Shown: positions 12,301 to 19,144 of the stretch, piece after piece
How the letters are laid out: every line of letters begins with the position of its first letter
How positions within the stretch are numbered: position 1 is the stretch's first letter
NCBI GenBank assembly: GCA_000695325.1
Contig: AVPN01000099.1
Span: 24,302 to 48,644, forward strand
Source of the DNA: Pleurobrachia bachei
Taxonomy: Eukaryota > Ctenophora > Tentaculata > Cydippida > Pleurobrachiidae
Reading direction: 5' to 3'
Length of the DNA: 24,343 bases
Notes under the pieces: model-generated
Database searches by the model: none
Told to the model about the DNA's origin: nothing
What the model saw: only the letters and a program-made list of their open reading frames with translations
Program-made: the position numbers and the translations under genes

Positions 12301-15300
12301 TAGACCTCAGCCCACTCACGTTTCATGTTGTCTAAATACGCGTCGTACGTGCAGTATTGTAAGCACAGCAGCAGTAATATGTTTATAACTATCCGTTATT
12401 ATATGCTAACCTATCACTCCATCTCTCGTAGCTCATGTCAAGTATAGCTATCTACAGTGATTCGGGGGCCTCCCCATTTTGTATCGATTGCACTGCTGAG
12501 ACTCTAACCCGTTATTCCTTCATCTTCTCTAACATCTCTGCTACAGACATCATCAATGGGAATCTAACTACTAACAACTATGCCGGAGTGATATTCCCAG
12601 GGGGTAGAGACACCCCTTACCACGAGAAACTGAGAGGAACTGGAAATGTTAATATTCGGAAAACTAGTTTCTTTTTCTCTTCTTTCCTTATTCAGTTCTC
12701 TCTCAACTTCCAAGCTTCCAGCATCTTTACACATAGTGAGTGTCTGTTTGGTGTTGACTGTTGTCACTATAAAGTTTGATAAGAGGGAGAGAGGGAGATA
12801 GGGGAATAAAGAAATAGAGAGGGAGAGGGAGAGAGATAGGGGAATAGAGACAGAGAGATAGGGAAAGATAGGGAGAAAGAGAGAAATACGGACTGCCGCA
12901 GCACCGGTATTATAACTTATCTCCCTTCCTCCTACGTCAGTAACACTAGGCCGTGCGTCACACCACACACTCTCCCCTCTCAGTGTCGCGACTTGCCCAA
13001 CATCAGACAGGCTGTATCTTTCTTCAACAGAATATCAATGTTATCTGCCCAGTTGGTCCTACTGGAAACAACACCCAGGGCTCGGGCCCGTCTTATCAGA
13101 TATCTCATATCGGTGAGTAGGAGGGGGATAAGCAGCTCTCTAGTTATAGTATTAGTGACATGAAATTTGATGTTAATTAATTGTAAATGATGTTTCAGGT
13201 TGCAGAAAAGCTAAGGCAAATGGGTAACTATAGCTCACTACGGGCTATCATTGCGGGCCTTCAAAGCAACCCAATTTATCGTCTAGAGACCACTTGGAAA
13301 TTGGTAATGACCCAAATTACTTAAATTCTCATAACACCTCATTAAACGATGTACTTTCTCTGAATATCATCTCTTCTTAGATCAAGGGACAGTCTCGGAA
13401 ATCGTTCAATAGTCTCGTGGAAATATGGAGGCATACAAACAACTACGAGTAAGTAGGACGCGAGCGACAAACGACCGAGATGTAGGGGTAGGCGCGCAAG
13501 AAAAGACGCGCACTTTGGGTTTCGGTTCAGTAAGACTTCCGGCTGACCCGTCGTGTTTAGGTTGTGTCAGTGTGCTCACACACACACACTCCACACACGC
13601 ACACATAGGCCACAGCTGAGGTAGTATGTTCTTATGATTCGATTTAGGCTTGTGTAGGGATAAAGTTAAACACATTTGTCATTCTAGACCTCAACCCACT
13701 CACGTTTCATTTTGTCTAAATACGCATACGTGCATTGTTGTAAGCACAGCAGCAATAATATGTTTATAACTATCCGTTATTATATGCTAACCTATCACTC
13801 CATCTCTCGTAGCTCATGTCAAGTATAGCTATCTACAGTGATTCAGGGGCCTCCCCATTTTGTATCGATTGTACCGCTGAGACTCTCGCTCGTTATTCCT
13901 TCATCTTCTCAAACATCTCTGCTACGGACATTATCAATGGGAATCTAACTACTAACAACTATGCCGGAGTGATATTCCCAGGGGGTAGAGACACCCCTTA
14001 CCACGAGAAACTGAGAGGAACTGGAAATGTTAATATTCGGAAATTTGTGGAGTCTGGCGGGTGGTATTTGGGATTCTGTGCAGGTAGCTACTACGGTGCA
14101 TCTCACATTGAGTTTGCAAAGGGAGACCCGACTATGGAGATAGAGGCAGAGCGGGAGTTAAAGTTTTATCCTGGGACAGCGGTTGGTCCGGTATACCCGG
14201 GGTATAGTTACCTAGACAACAGTGGAGAGAGAGTGGTAACCATGGAAACTGGTGATGGCACCACCGCCAGGGTTTATTATAACGGAGGTTGCAACTTCAG
14301 ACCAGACAATATGAACGTTACAACTGGGTATAAGGAGTTGTGGAGGTATTCTAAGGAAGCAGATAATGTGGGGACCAAGGTAGCAGCGGTGGGGATGGAG
14401 GTAGGGAAAGGTCGAGTGGTGTTGTGTGGTACCCATCCAGAGGTGTCTGCCGCCCAGCTAGACAATATTCAACACAAGAAGGAGGTTATTGAGGAAATGA
14501 AGAGAGTTGATAAGGAACGGTTTACTGTATTGGATAGTATTTTCAAATTTCTTCAAACAAACAGTTGAAGCTGTTAACTGATAGTATTTTTAAATTTCTC
14601 GATAAAATATCTATATCGGACAGTTATCTATCAACTAATTGTGCCAGTGTGATACATTATACAGACTCACTTAACGATCAGAATAGTTTTATGTTTTATG
14701 TAATCAGTTTTGTAATAAGTTATACACAAGTTAATTACTGTAACTCCTCAACTTCACAGTTTTAATGTTGTATTATTTACCTTTTGTCTCCATTTACTTA
14801 ATTTCCATTTCCCTCAGGAATTATCAGACAATATTGGAGAAGGGTCTACAACGTGGTTTTATCATTCCCTTCCTTGGACTGTTCTTTAACCAGGTCCTAA
14901 TGACGTCACTAATACTGAAGGAGTTGAAAATAAATGAACTTGATCTCTACCCTGAAGAGAGTAAGTTGTGGTGATGTAGTTGGTGACATAGACACATGTG
15001 CGAGATCGAGCGAGAATTATAGGTGGAAATGGTACCATGACCAGCACGCTCCGAAAAGAGAGCATATGGAGGAAGTATGATACTTTAGGGTACATGAGAC
15101 TTACCCTATCGAATGTCATTATACTGGATTTGATCCTACTGATACCCCTGTGTCCTCCTCTCACACATCCCTTACCCAACAACTCCATCTCTCTAGTCGA
15201 GGGTCCGTGGAACGAGAGTTTTACAGTGCACGATGGTGAGTGTCAGAGCTGTCAGGAGCATGTCTGGCAGCAGTTGAGTGGTGATGATGAGGATGACCTT

Positions 15301-15996
15301 ATCTCAATGGATCTTGCTCTGGATTCAATCTGTATCACACCCTGCCTCCCCACCACCCCCTCATCTTTCTCTCGCAAACTAAAGAGGTAAACATCACACC
15401 TACACAACAGACCGAGGGGTTGTTAAAGAGGGAGTGAGTATTTGTATTTATAACCACGTCCTACTCTCCTCCCCCAAATGAAGTATAATATACTTAACTA
15501 TTCTCCACTTGCCGTCGCGTTTTCGAACAGCTGTTTGACAAATGTACAGTAGAGTTAGAACATAACAACTCTCCACCCTACTAGGCTACGGAAGAAGCCG
15601 TTACATGCGGGTGAGGTTGGTACTCTTCCCGCTGTGGAACATGTTCTAGGTCCTATTACCCGGACCCTGGCAGAGAGTCATCCCAAAACAAAGGTTCTAC
15701 AGATCCAATACCTGCCACCCTACCTTCTGCGAAGGTAAAACAGAGACTATATTCAGCTTGTTACTCAACAAACTATAACAGAAGTAATCTGGATTGTTCC
15801 TATCGATTGACTTATATTCTCATTTCTCTTTCCCATTTCAACGAATCCTAATGCCCCCCTCTCTCTTTTCAGGTATCAATTGGCTGCAAGCCAGCAAGTT
15901 CTCGTTGATAGGCCTGCAGTGCAGTACTTCCTATACAAGGAGCATATCCTCTCAGATGGGGAGCTCAGATCGCTCAGCATGCAGCGAGAAAGTTGA
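2133..15996 (+). CDS. RasGEF (CDC25-homology) guanine nucleotide exchange factor, 3' part of a multi-exon gene
   Basis: Likely activates a Ras-family GTPase by promoting GDP release. One phase-consistent model joins 2133-2314, 2714-2834, 2923-3199, 3542-3665, 4386-4460, 4598-4798, 5312-5392, 8091-8223, 9685-9813, 9895-9999, 10077-10144, 14818-14960, 15197-15386, 15585-15734 and 15873-15996: about 700 codons, open at the 5' end, stopping TGA at 15994-15996. All introns are GT-AG. The RasGEF match is clear from about 8091 onward: FAQQLTYLD, then FFNRISMLSAQLVLLE, SSLRAIIAGLQSNPIYRL, FNSLVEIWRHTNNYENYQ and IIPFLGLFFNQVL, the expected order of conserved blocks. The N-terminal part resembles a PH-like fold weakly (VRKVRCYLVSTHFIIARE, then RRRFEVDTLLKL); I see no clear REM domain. 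Exons 3542-5392 are duplicated and exons 9685-10144 triplicated; the subfamily is not identified. Confidence 0.8.
2287..2568 (+). repeat. 29-bp minisatellite carrying repeated splice donors, long allele (about 9 units)
   Basis: About nine imperfect units of a 29-bp repeat. Unit 1 is the exon 3' end plus donor (ends at 2314, then gtaaga). Later units keep ccaaggtaaga or ccaaggtgag almost throughout, with small insertions such as gagta in unit 3. One unit has aagttgag and so has lost its donor GT. Confidence 0.9.
2714..3199 (+). CDS. RasGEF-gene exons: putative PH-like region
   Basis: Two exons, 2714-2834 and 2923-3199, separated by an 88-bp intron with clean gtaaga/ctag borders. They join in phase (AAG|ATA) and the second ends one base into a codon. 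The translation runs SDISEHPKKVGEF... VRKVRCYLVSTHFIIARE ... RRRFEVDTLLKLAEHTFYF ... VLVVEPRMGSGIRRYFEL. The alternating beta-like segments with a polar loop recall a PH domain of the kind in scaffold or exocyst proteins. This is a weak, pattern-level resemblance, and another fold is possible. Confidence 0.55.
3402..3450 (+). repeat. GA-rich microsatellite at the start of a 2-kb duplication
   Basis: Interrupted (GA)n/(GAAA)n tract directly before the duplicated block beginning agacagttcc at 3451. A similar tract precedes the second copy at 5504 and a third follows it at about 7367, so the duplication borders lie in GA repeats. Confidence 0.85.
3542..5392 (+). CDS. RasGEF-gene linker exons, copy A
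   Basis: Four exons (3542-3665, 4386-4460, 4598-4798, 5312-5392) linked by GT-AG introns with matching phase. They encode a Ser/Pro-rich and basic linker without a recognised domain: HLDSPDDLPSALSPPAFFFS, then a Cys/His-bearing stretch (KSKHLCCSENCLLD), then KRRRISSCVPVRKEEEE and KKRVVFLKSVQKSFYKKLLP. The first exon enters at phase 1 and leaves at phase 2; the other three are phase 2 to 2. The last exon joins in frame to the RasGEF exon at 8091 (AAC AG|A TCC). Confidence 0.7.
3653..3770 (+). repeat. Imperfect repeat of an exon end and its splice donor
   Basis: The exon end and donor ctcgacttgatag|gtgaat, followed by tatctagagtttata, is repeated imperfectly 35-40 bp downstream as ctcgatag|gtgatt ... 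tatctagaatttata. A third partial copy (ctcgacttgtatattgatag) follows. Copy B of the duplication shows the same at 5712-5830. Confidence 0.7.
4072..4161 (+). repeat. Intronic hairpin, about 40-bp stem with 9-base loop (copy A)
   Basis: The left arm tgaatatcggtaaaagtatg ... gagaagccttg pairs with the right arm caaggcttctt ... catacttttaccggtatattcca. There is one mismatch in the inner 32 bp, a two-base bulge near the base, and the loop tctcgagtt. It lies inside an intron of the RasGEF gene and is copied at 6131-6220. It could be a small MITE or a microRNA-like precursor; no data here decide. Confidence 0.8.
4764..4970 (+). repeat. Duplicated exon end plus donor flanking a TATGTGGTTG minisatellite
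   Basis: The exon end and donor (gttacccggtggaggggcta ... tcatgcag|gtaaag, donor after 4798) recurs 168 bp downstream (ggtggaggggccagctcatgcag|gtaaag, donor after 4966). Between them lie about a dozen degenerate units of roughly 11 bp, ctatgtggttg. The extra piece is a multiple of three but begins with TAA in frame, so the second donor would truncate the protein. Copy B has a contracted version at 6823-6945. Confidence 0.8.
5405..5490 (+). repeat. (GA)n microsatellite at the duplication junction
   Basis: Long GA tract, nearly pure, just downstream of the donor at 5393. It marks the junction between copies A and B of the 2-kb duplication. Confidence 0.95.
5601..7356 (+). CDS. RasGEF-gene linker exons, copy B
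   Basis: Exons 5601-5724, 6445-6519, 6657-6857 and 7276-7356 repeat copy A with intact frames and splice sites. Splicing copy A's last exon (phase 2) to 5601 (needs phase 1) would shift frame into an early TGA. A transcript can therefore use one full copy, or skip 5601-5724 and add only the three phase-2 exons. Either copy could be the one used, or the pair may be an assembly duplicate. Differences include two close substitutions in the third exon. Confidence 0.6.
6131..6220 (+). repeat. Intronic hairpin, copy B
   Basis: Same stem-loop as 4072-4161, identical in the bases I compared, shifted by 2059 bp. Confidence 0.8.
7428..8090 (+). other. Intron, no gene recognised
   Basis: Between the exon ending at 7356 and the RasGEF exon at 8091. 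It contains an open frame (7505-7816) without recognisable features, a perfect 16-bp palindrome aaccctaattagggtt near 7962, and several nearby ccctaatt-type repeats. The acceptor of the next exon is the second AG of ttttcagag, which the phase requires. Confidence 0.5.
8091..8223 (+). CDS. RasGEF domain, first recognisable exon
   Basis: Encodes the N-terminal block of the CDC25-homology domain: SLQLGVYNIKPEHFAQQLTY followed by LDQRYLLAMSPRELL, matching the family pattern of a hydrophobic segment, then A-x-QLT-x-(L/M)-(E/D). It enters at phase 2 and leaves at phase 0 (TCG|gtgagt), so it can join 9685, 11610 or 12984 equally well. The short ggctgccagcatctcttaca block at 9430 is preceded by an AG but would add an in-frame TAA, so it is not an exon in this frame. 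Confidence 0.8.
8224..9684 (+). other. Large RasGEF intron with pyrimidine-rich repeats
   Basis: No recognisable gene. It includes a (CT)n microsatellite at about 9297-9357 and GA-rich patches (8820-8960). The start of the 9.4-14.7 kb tandem triplication lies at about 9380 (actagtttctttttctcttc), which recurs at 12662. Confidence 0.6.
9297..9357 (+). repeat. (CT)n microsatellite
   Basis: About 60 bp of almost pure ct repeats, 70-80 bp before the first unit of the tandem triplication. Confidence 0.95.
9685..10144 (+). CDS. RasGEF catalytic-core exons, copy 1
   Basis: Three exons (9685-9813, 9895-9999, 10077-10144) encode the catalytic core: CRDLPNIRQAVSFFNRISML, LVLLETTPRARARLIRYLIS, VAEKLRQMGNYSSLRAIIAG, LQSNPIYRL and FNSLVEIWRHTNNYE. 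The set enters at phase 0 and leaves at phase 2, joining in frame to 14818 (GA|G AAT TAT). All three copies keep their splice sites. Because the set is not phase-neutral, two copies spliced in series would shift frame. Confidence 0.85.
10145..10506 (+). promoter_or_regulatory. CpG-rich putative promoter of nested gene, with ETS-type site ACTTCCGG
   Basis: About 150 bp downstream of the RasGEF donor is rich in CpG (gacgcgagcgac, ggcgcgc, gacgcgcac) compared with the surrounding AT-rich introns. It contains ACTTCCGG (10231-10238), the reverse complement of the ETS/GABP consensus common in animal core promoters. The same box is at 12156-12163 and 13535-13542. A polypyrimidine tract and ctctcgtag just before the ATG at 10507 suggest a spliced 5' leader. 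The promoter role is inferred. Confidence 0.45.
10507..11259 (+). CDS. BPL_N / glutamine-amidotransferase-like protein, nested copy 1
   Basis: Intronless, 250 aa, ATG at 10507 to TGA. It resembles the N-terminal domain of fungal biotin-protein ligases (BPL_N, class-I glutamine-amidotransferase fold) but is free-standing: there is no ligase domain. Diagnostic blocks are FPGGRDTPYHEKLRGTGNVN (about residues 54-73), ESGGWYLGFCAGSYYGA with the putative nucleophile Cys88, and CGTHPE with the putative His207 and Glu209. The full Cys-His-Glu triad is therefore present. Residue 119 is Leu (FYLGTAVGP) where copy 3 has Pro, which I believe is the family state. The function of stand-alone members is not established, and the substrate is unknown. 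It sits inside a RasGEF intron on the same strand. Confidence 0.85.
   Translation: MSSIAIYSDSGASPFCIDCTAETLTRYSFIFSNISATDIINGNLTTNNYAGVIFPGGRDTPYHEKLRGTGNVNIRKFVESGGWYLGFCAGSYYGASHIEFAKGDPSMEIEAERELKFYLGTAVGPVYPGYSYLDNSGERVVTMETGDGTTARVYYNGGCNFRPDNLNDTTGFKELWKYSKEADNVGAKVAAVGMEVGKGRVVLCGTHPEVSAAQLDNIQHKKEVIEEMKRVDKERFTVLDSIFKFLQTNS
11610..12069 (+). CDS. RasGEF catalytic-core exons, copy 2
   Basis: Exons 11610-11738, 11820-11924 and 12002-12069, with splice sites and frames intact. The protein matches copy 1 apart from Thr to Ser in RLE(T/S)TWKL. The donor after the second exon is ttg|gtgaga rather than ttg|gtaatg, and the following intron is diverged from copies 1 and 3. It may be unused, alternative, or an assembly duplicate. 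Confidence 0.6.
12435..12661 (+). pseudogene. Truncated BPL_N copy 2
   Basis: The first 76 codons match copy 1 exactly (through NVNIRK). At 12662 the sequence jumps to intronic pyrimidine-rich sequence that begins unit 3. The frame then runs 38 junk codons to a stop near 12779. The nucleophile Cys and the His/Glu pair are lost, so it cannot encode an active enzyme. Confidence 0.9.
12984..13448 (+). CDS. RasGEF catalytic-core exons, copy 3
   Basis: Exons 12984-13112, 13199-13303 and 13381-13448, with intact splice sites and the same protein as copy 1. This copy lies nearest the downstream exon 14818, so an 8091-12984-...-14818 transcript is as valid in frame as one using copy 1. Confidence 0.65.
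13816..14568 (+). CDS. BPL_N / glutamine-amidotransferase-like protein, nested copy 3
   Basis: Complete intronless 250-aa frame with the same triad (Cys88 in GFCAGSYYG, His207 and Glu209 in GTHPE). It differs from copy 1 at about ten residues, for example TLAR/TLTR, PTMEIE/PSMEIE, FYPGTA/FYLGTA and MNVTTGYKELWR/LNDTTGFKELWK. Many further differences are silent, which suggests both copies have been kept under protein-level constraint. It is the last gene of the nested cluster. ACTTCCGG lies about 280 bp upstream at 13535-13542. Confidence 0.85.
   Translation: MSSIAIYSDSGASPFCIDCTAETLARYSFIFSNISATDIINGNLTTNNYAGVIFPGGRDTPYHEKLRGTGNVNIRKFVESGGWYLGFCAGSYYGASHIEFAKGDPTMEIEAERELKFYPGTAVGPVYPGYSYLDNSGERVVTMETGDGTTARVYYNGGCNFRPDNMNVTTGYKELWRYSKEADNVGTKVAAVGMEVGKGRVVLCGTHPEVSAAQLDNIQHKKEVIEEMKRVDKERFTVLDSIFKFLQTNS
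14818..15996 (+). CDS. RasGEF domain end and C-terminal tail of the protein
   Basis: Exons 14818-14960, 15197-15386, 15585-15734 and 15873-15996. The first encodes NYQTILEKGLQRGFIIPFLG followed by LFFNQVLMTSLILKEL, the conserved C-terminal half of RasGEF. The rest gives an acidic linker (SGDDEDDLISMDLALDS), a segment PAVEHVLGPITRTLAESHPK, and a tail with KEHILSDGELRSLSMQRES before TGA at 15994-15996. All phases agree. No RA, PDZ or SH3 domain follows. Confidence 0.8.
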
Positions 15997-16657
15997 ACTG
16001 ATCCATATGTGAGATATTACATTTATACCCCCTATTGGTGAGGGTGACAATTATAAGAACTCTTGTGAGCTGCTTCAAGCTCTACAGAGTACAGACTCGT
16101 TAAACAGTGAGATACTCTGAAGCGAGATTAATGACTATCTGTTTGTGTATTATACGTGACGTTTTCCGGGAATTTCTACTATTTGATACTTCTTTTTGTG
16201 TGTGTATGTGTGTTTTGTCGCTTTATATGTTCAGCGCCCGACGTTACTTTACCAATTATTTTTCAAAAAGCCGACCCCAAAACCCGTTGTTGTGCTCTTC
16301 AGTGTTTTTACAATTGCCACCTGGAGGTGGAAGACCAAGGAAGGGAGAGAAGGGACTGTCGTGCGCGCGATATACCCTACAAACAAAAGACAGCGCGCTC
16401 CTGCGGGTTCTGTAAGCAATAGCGATAACAGGTACCTTCTGCAGCAGCAGTGAGCACACTGAGCAGTAGCTAATCCAGCAGTCACTATTCAAGATGATGC
16501 ACCTTTCTCTCCCTTATTTAGCTTTGAAACAAGTTATATCTGGTCAACAGAAATCAATTATCTTTAAAGTTAAAACACATTTAAAATAATTTAAAACAAA
16601 ACAAAGACATGCTTTGATCTGTTGTACATAAAAACAACACGCTGTACCTACAGCGCT
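15997..16657. other. Intergenic region between convergent genes
   Basis: Separates the RasGEF stop (15996) from the stop of the minus-strand aminotransferase (16658). It should hold both 3' UTRs. I see no clear AATAAA on either strand and no further gene; short open frames at 16107-16490 overlap on both strands and look like chance. Confidence 0.6.
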
Positions 16658-18543
16658 TTATGCCTTCTTAAGAGAACGGATAATTTCGCATGCTTTATCT
16701 ATGGTAGCGTCAGACTTGGCACAGCATACCCTAATATACTTGGCAGCGAGGTGCCGATTCTTGTCTCCGTAAAACACACTAATAGGGATGGTAGCTAGTT
16801 TGAATTCTCTGGTCAGCCACTTCACACAATCTACATCATAGCATCGTCCTGTGTTCTCTTCAGTGAAGTCCCAACCCATGGGGGCAGTATTCACTAACAT
16901 GAAATACCCACCATCCGGCCAAACAGGCACACAACCAATGTGAGTGAAGGCATCAGCTAGCTTCCTGCAGTTCTCCTCTAGTTTACCAGACAACCAGTCG
17001 AAGTATGAATCAGTGGTGCCTTTCACCCGGGCCTCCCTCTCGAAGGCACCTGCTGATGCCTCTTGGAGGAGGGTGGGGGCTGTGAAGGTGGTACAGGAGG
17101 TGACGTGTTGGATCTGGGTGATCAGAGGAGCAGGGCCAATAGCCCAACCTACCTTCCACCCAGTCACAGAGAATGACTTGCCAATACTACCAACTGTAAT
17201 GGTCCTTTCCCACATACCTGGAAATGGGGGGGGGGTGAGTGGTAGAAACAACCACACATAACAACAGTCAACTATTACGTCACTTATACATAATTATAAA
17301 CATTCGAGCAGAAGAAAAACTAACACAACCTACCAGGTAGTGCAGCGATTCGGACATGTTTGCTGCCCTGAAATACCACCCTTTCGTAAACCTCATCAGT
17401 GACAATTATAACGTTGTGTTTCGCACACACTCCCCCAATGAACTCCAATTCTTCCTCTGTGAACATTTTACCTGGCGGGATAGAGGGTGAGAGAGGGGAG
17501 AGAGGGGAGGAGAGAGAGGTCAGAGGTTGTGTTGGGAATGTCAAAGAGTTGAGAGATAGAGAGTGTGTTAGTATGAGAGTCAGAGGGAGATGTACATGTT
17601 ATTACTAATGGAACCACCACCACCACTATAACAGCTGCAACTTACCAACAGGGTTATGAGGGGTGGTGGTGATGAGAAGTTTAGTTCGATCATTGAACGC
17701 CTCCTCGAACTCCTTTCTGTCTAGCGTCCAGTTCTTGGCAACCGTCCCGTCACCTTTCGAGATTTAAGGGTGGTTAGTAGTGACATCACATAGTGGATAG
17801 AGTAATGGACTGTGCTGTCATTAAACTGTCACAGTTAGCAATGAGTGTGTCTCTCTCACCAGTGGGCCGGAGGGGAACTCTAACGAGTTTACCACCACAC
17901 ATGTCCATGTCCCCTGCATAGCAATCAAAATGGGGCTCAATAACCACTGCCTCATCCCCAGGATTGATGAATGCGGTGATGGCAGCGTAGATAGCTTCGT
18001 ATGCACCGACCGCAGTAGTGACCTCTGTCATGGGGTCAATGGTCCGTCCAAAGAGGGGCGAGAACTCATCAGCTAGAGCGCGAACTAGTCGGGGGTGCCC
18101 AGCTGCACGGGTATACCTGGGGGGAGAATGGAGATGGTATCAAAATGTTATATTCAGGAGATATGAGTAAGCAGAATAACGTCAATACATACCAGTTAGC
18201 AGTATAACGAAGGCAATTTGTTGAACATACCAGTTAGCAGATGGTTTGGCCACTGCTTCCTTCACCTCATCCTGCAGGAACTCTGGGACCGCGAAATCTG
18301 GGAACCCCTGACCAATGTTGGTCGCTTTGTGTTCATTGGCTGAGGAGTGAGAAGGTGTGAGCAAACAGCATAATTGCAAATCAAAATTGCTACAACTGCT
18401 AGGACTAACACATCATAAACACAGAAATAACATCTGCTTCATAACCTATAAATAATAATGAACTACTTACCAAGAGAAGAGAACTCCGCCCAGAGGTTAA
18501 CACCAAAGTTCTTCAGTCGACTGGCTGGCTGTGCTGCGAGCAT
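16658..18543 (-). CDS. KYAT3: Kynurenine aminotransferase / cysteine-S-conjugate beta-lyase (KYAT3/KYAT1-like)
   Basis: PLP-dependent fold-type-I aminotransferase converting kynurenine to kynurenic acid and, in the family, cleaving cysteine S-conjugates. Six exons on the minus strand: 18471-18543, 18231-18339, 17860-18116, 17646-17753, 17334-17471 and 16658-17217. They join in frame for 414 aa, close to family length. Key elements are NIGQGFPDF (about 32-40), TPHNPVGK with Asn180, TDEVYE with Asp208 and Tyr211, GSIGKSFSVTGWKVGW with the PLP lysine Lys242, and KYIRVCCAK with the substrate-carboxylate Arg. The start MLAAQPASRLKNFGVNLWAE matches the family N-terminus; no obvious mitochondrial presequence. 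MWERTIT and PDGGYF favour KYAT3 over KYAT1, but a pre-split ortholog is as likely. It is convergent with RasGEF and tandem with ZDHHC. Confidence 0.93.
18187..18240 (-). repeat. Duplicated exon end plus splice donor in the KYAT gene
   Basis: On the minus strand the sequence ctgctaactg|gtatgt, the end of exon 2 and its donor, occurs at 18225-18240 and again 38 bp into the intron at 18187-18202. Use of the distal donor would add 38 nt and shift the frame. Confidence 0.85.
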
Positions 18544-18797
18544 CCTACTTGATATGAGAGGTGTTGAGCAAGTGCAAAGGCAAAAGTAGTTAAATTTGAT
18601 TTGAGTATGATTTTACAGGGGGATAATAAGAGATGATGGAGATAAAAAACAACTGTTTCAGTGGCTTATAATAACAATGGAAACTGCTTAATTTAAAGAT
18701 ACACACACTGCACACTGGGTGTATCGGGTAGTAACAGACAGACAAACAGACAGACACACACACGTCACACACACAAACACACAGACAAACACACACG

Positions 18798-18850
<53 letters not shown>

Positions 18851-19144
18851 AACAAACGCACACACACAAACAGGTATGAAAAAACAGCTCCCAGTACAAG
18901 GGAACCACCCACAGCAAACGTCTTCAAACCAAGCTATAAACTAAACTATACCTCATCTCTTCACCAAGACATGACTAACCGGAAATAACCTCTCTTTTCT
19001 CTCTCTTGCTCTATATTTTTCTATCTCTCTCCTCTCTTGCTCTATATTTTTTCTCTCTCTCTCTTCTATCTTTCTATTAGTATTATATTCCTTTTCCTGT
19101 AAACACTCCAGTCCTATTCCCTACTACACCCATCAGTCTCTCCC
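18544..19144. other. Intergenic region upstream of KYAT with CA/GT microsatellite
   Basis: Between the KYAT start and the ZDHHC stop, both on the minus strand. It contains an interrupted (CA)n tract at about 18737-18870, an ETS-like ccggaaat at about 18979, and CT-rich sequence near 19000-19075 with a twofold ctctcttgctctatattttt. It must include the KYAT promoter and the ZDHHC 3' UTR; exact sites are not visible. Confidence 0.5.
18737..18870. repeat. (CA)n microsatellite
   Basis: Long CA repeat with gacaaa and cgtcac interruptions, read directly. Confidence 0.95.

Larger units (their letters stand above)
11357..12661 (+). repeat. Tandem triplication, unit 2 (shortened)
   Basis: Starts caggctgccagcatc, equivalent to 9429, and stops inside the nested gene at about codon 76, where the sequence switches to the start of unit 3. 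It lacks the 3' two thirds of the BPL_N gene. Confidence 0.9.
12662..14670 (+). repeat. Tandem triplication, unit 3
   Basis: Starts actagtttctttttctcttc (equivalent to 9380) and carries RasGEF exons 12984-13448 and the nested gene 13816-14568. Similarity to unit 1 ends around 14670, where single-copy sequence leads to the exon at 14818. Confidence 0.9.

Noticed and set aside
18590-18988. Cys/Val- or Thr/His-rich frames over the CA repeat
   Set aside because: Dinucleotide-repeat translation, no coding signal.
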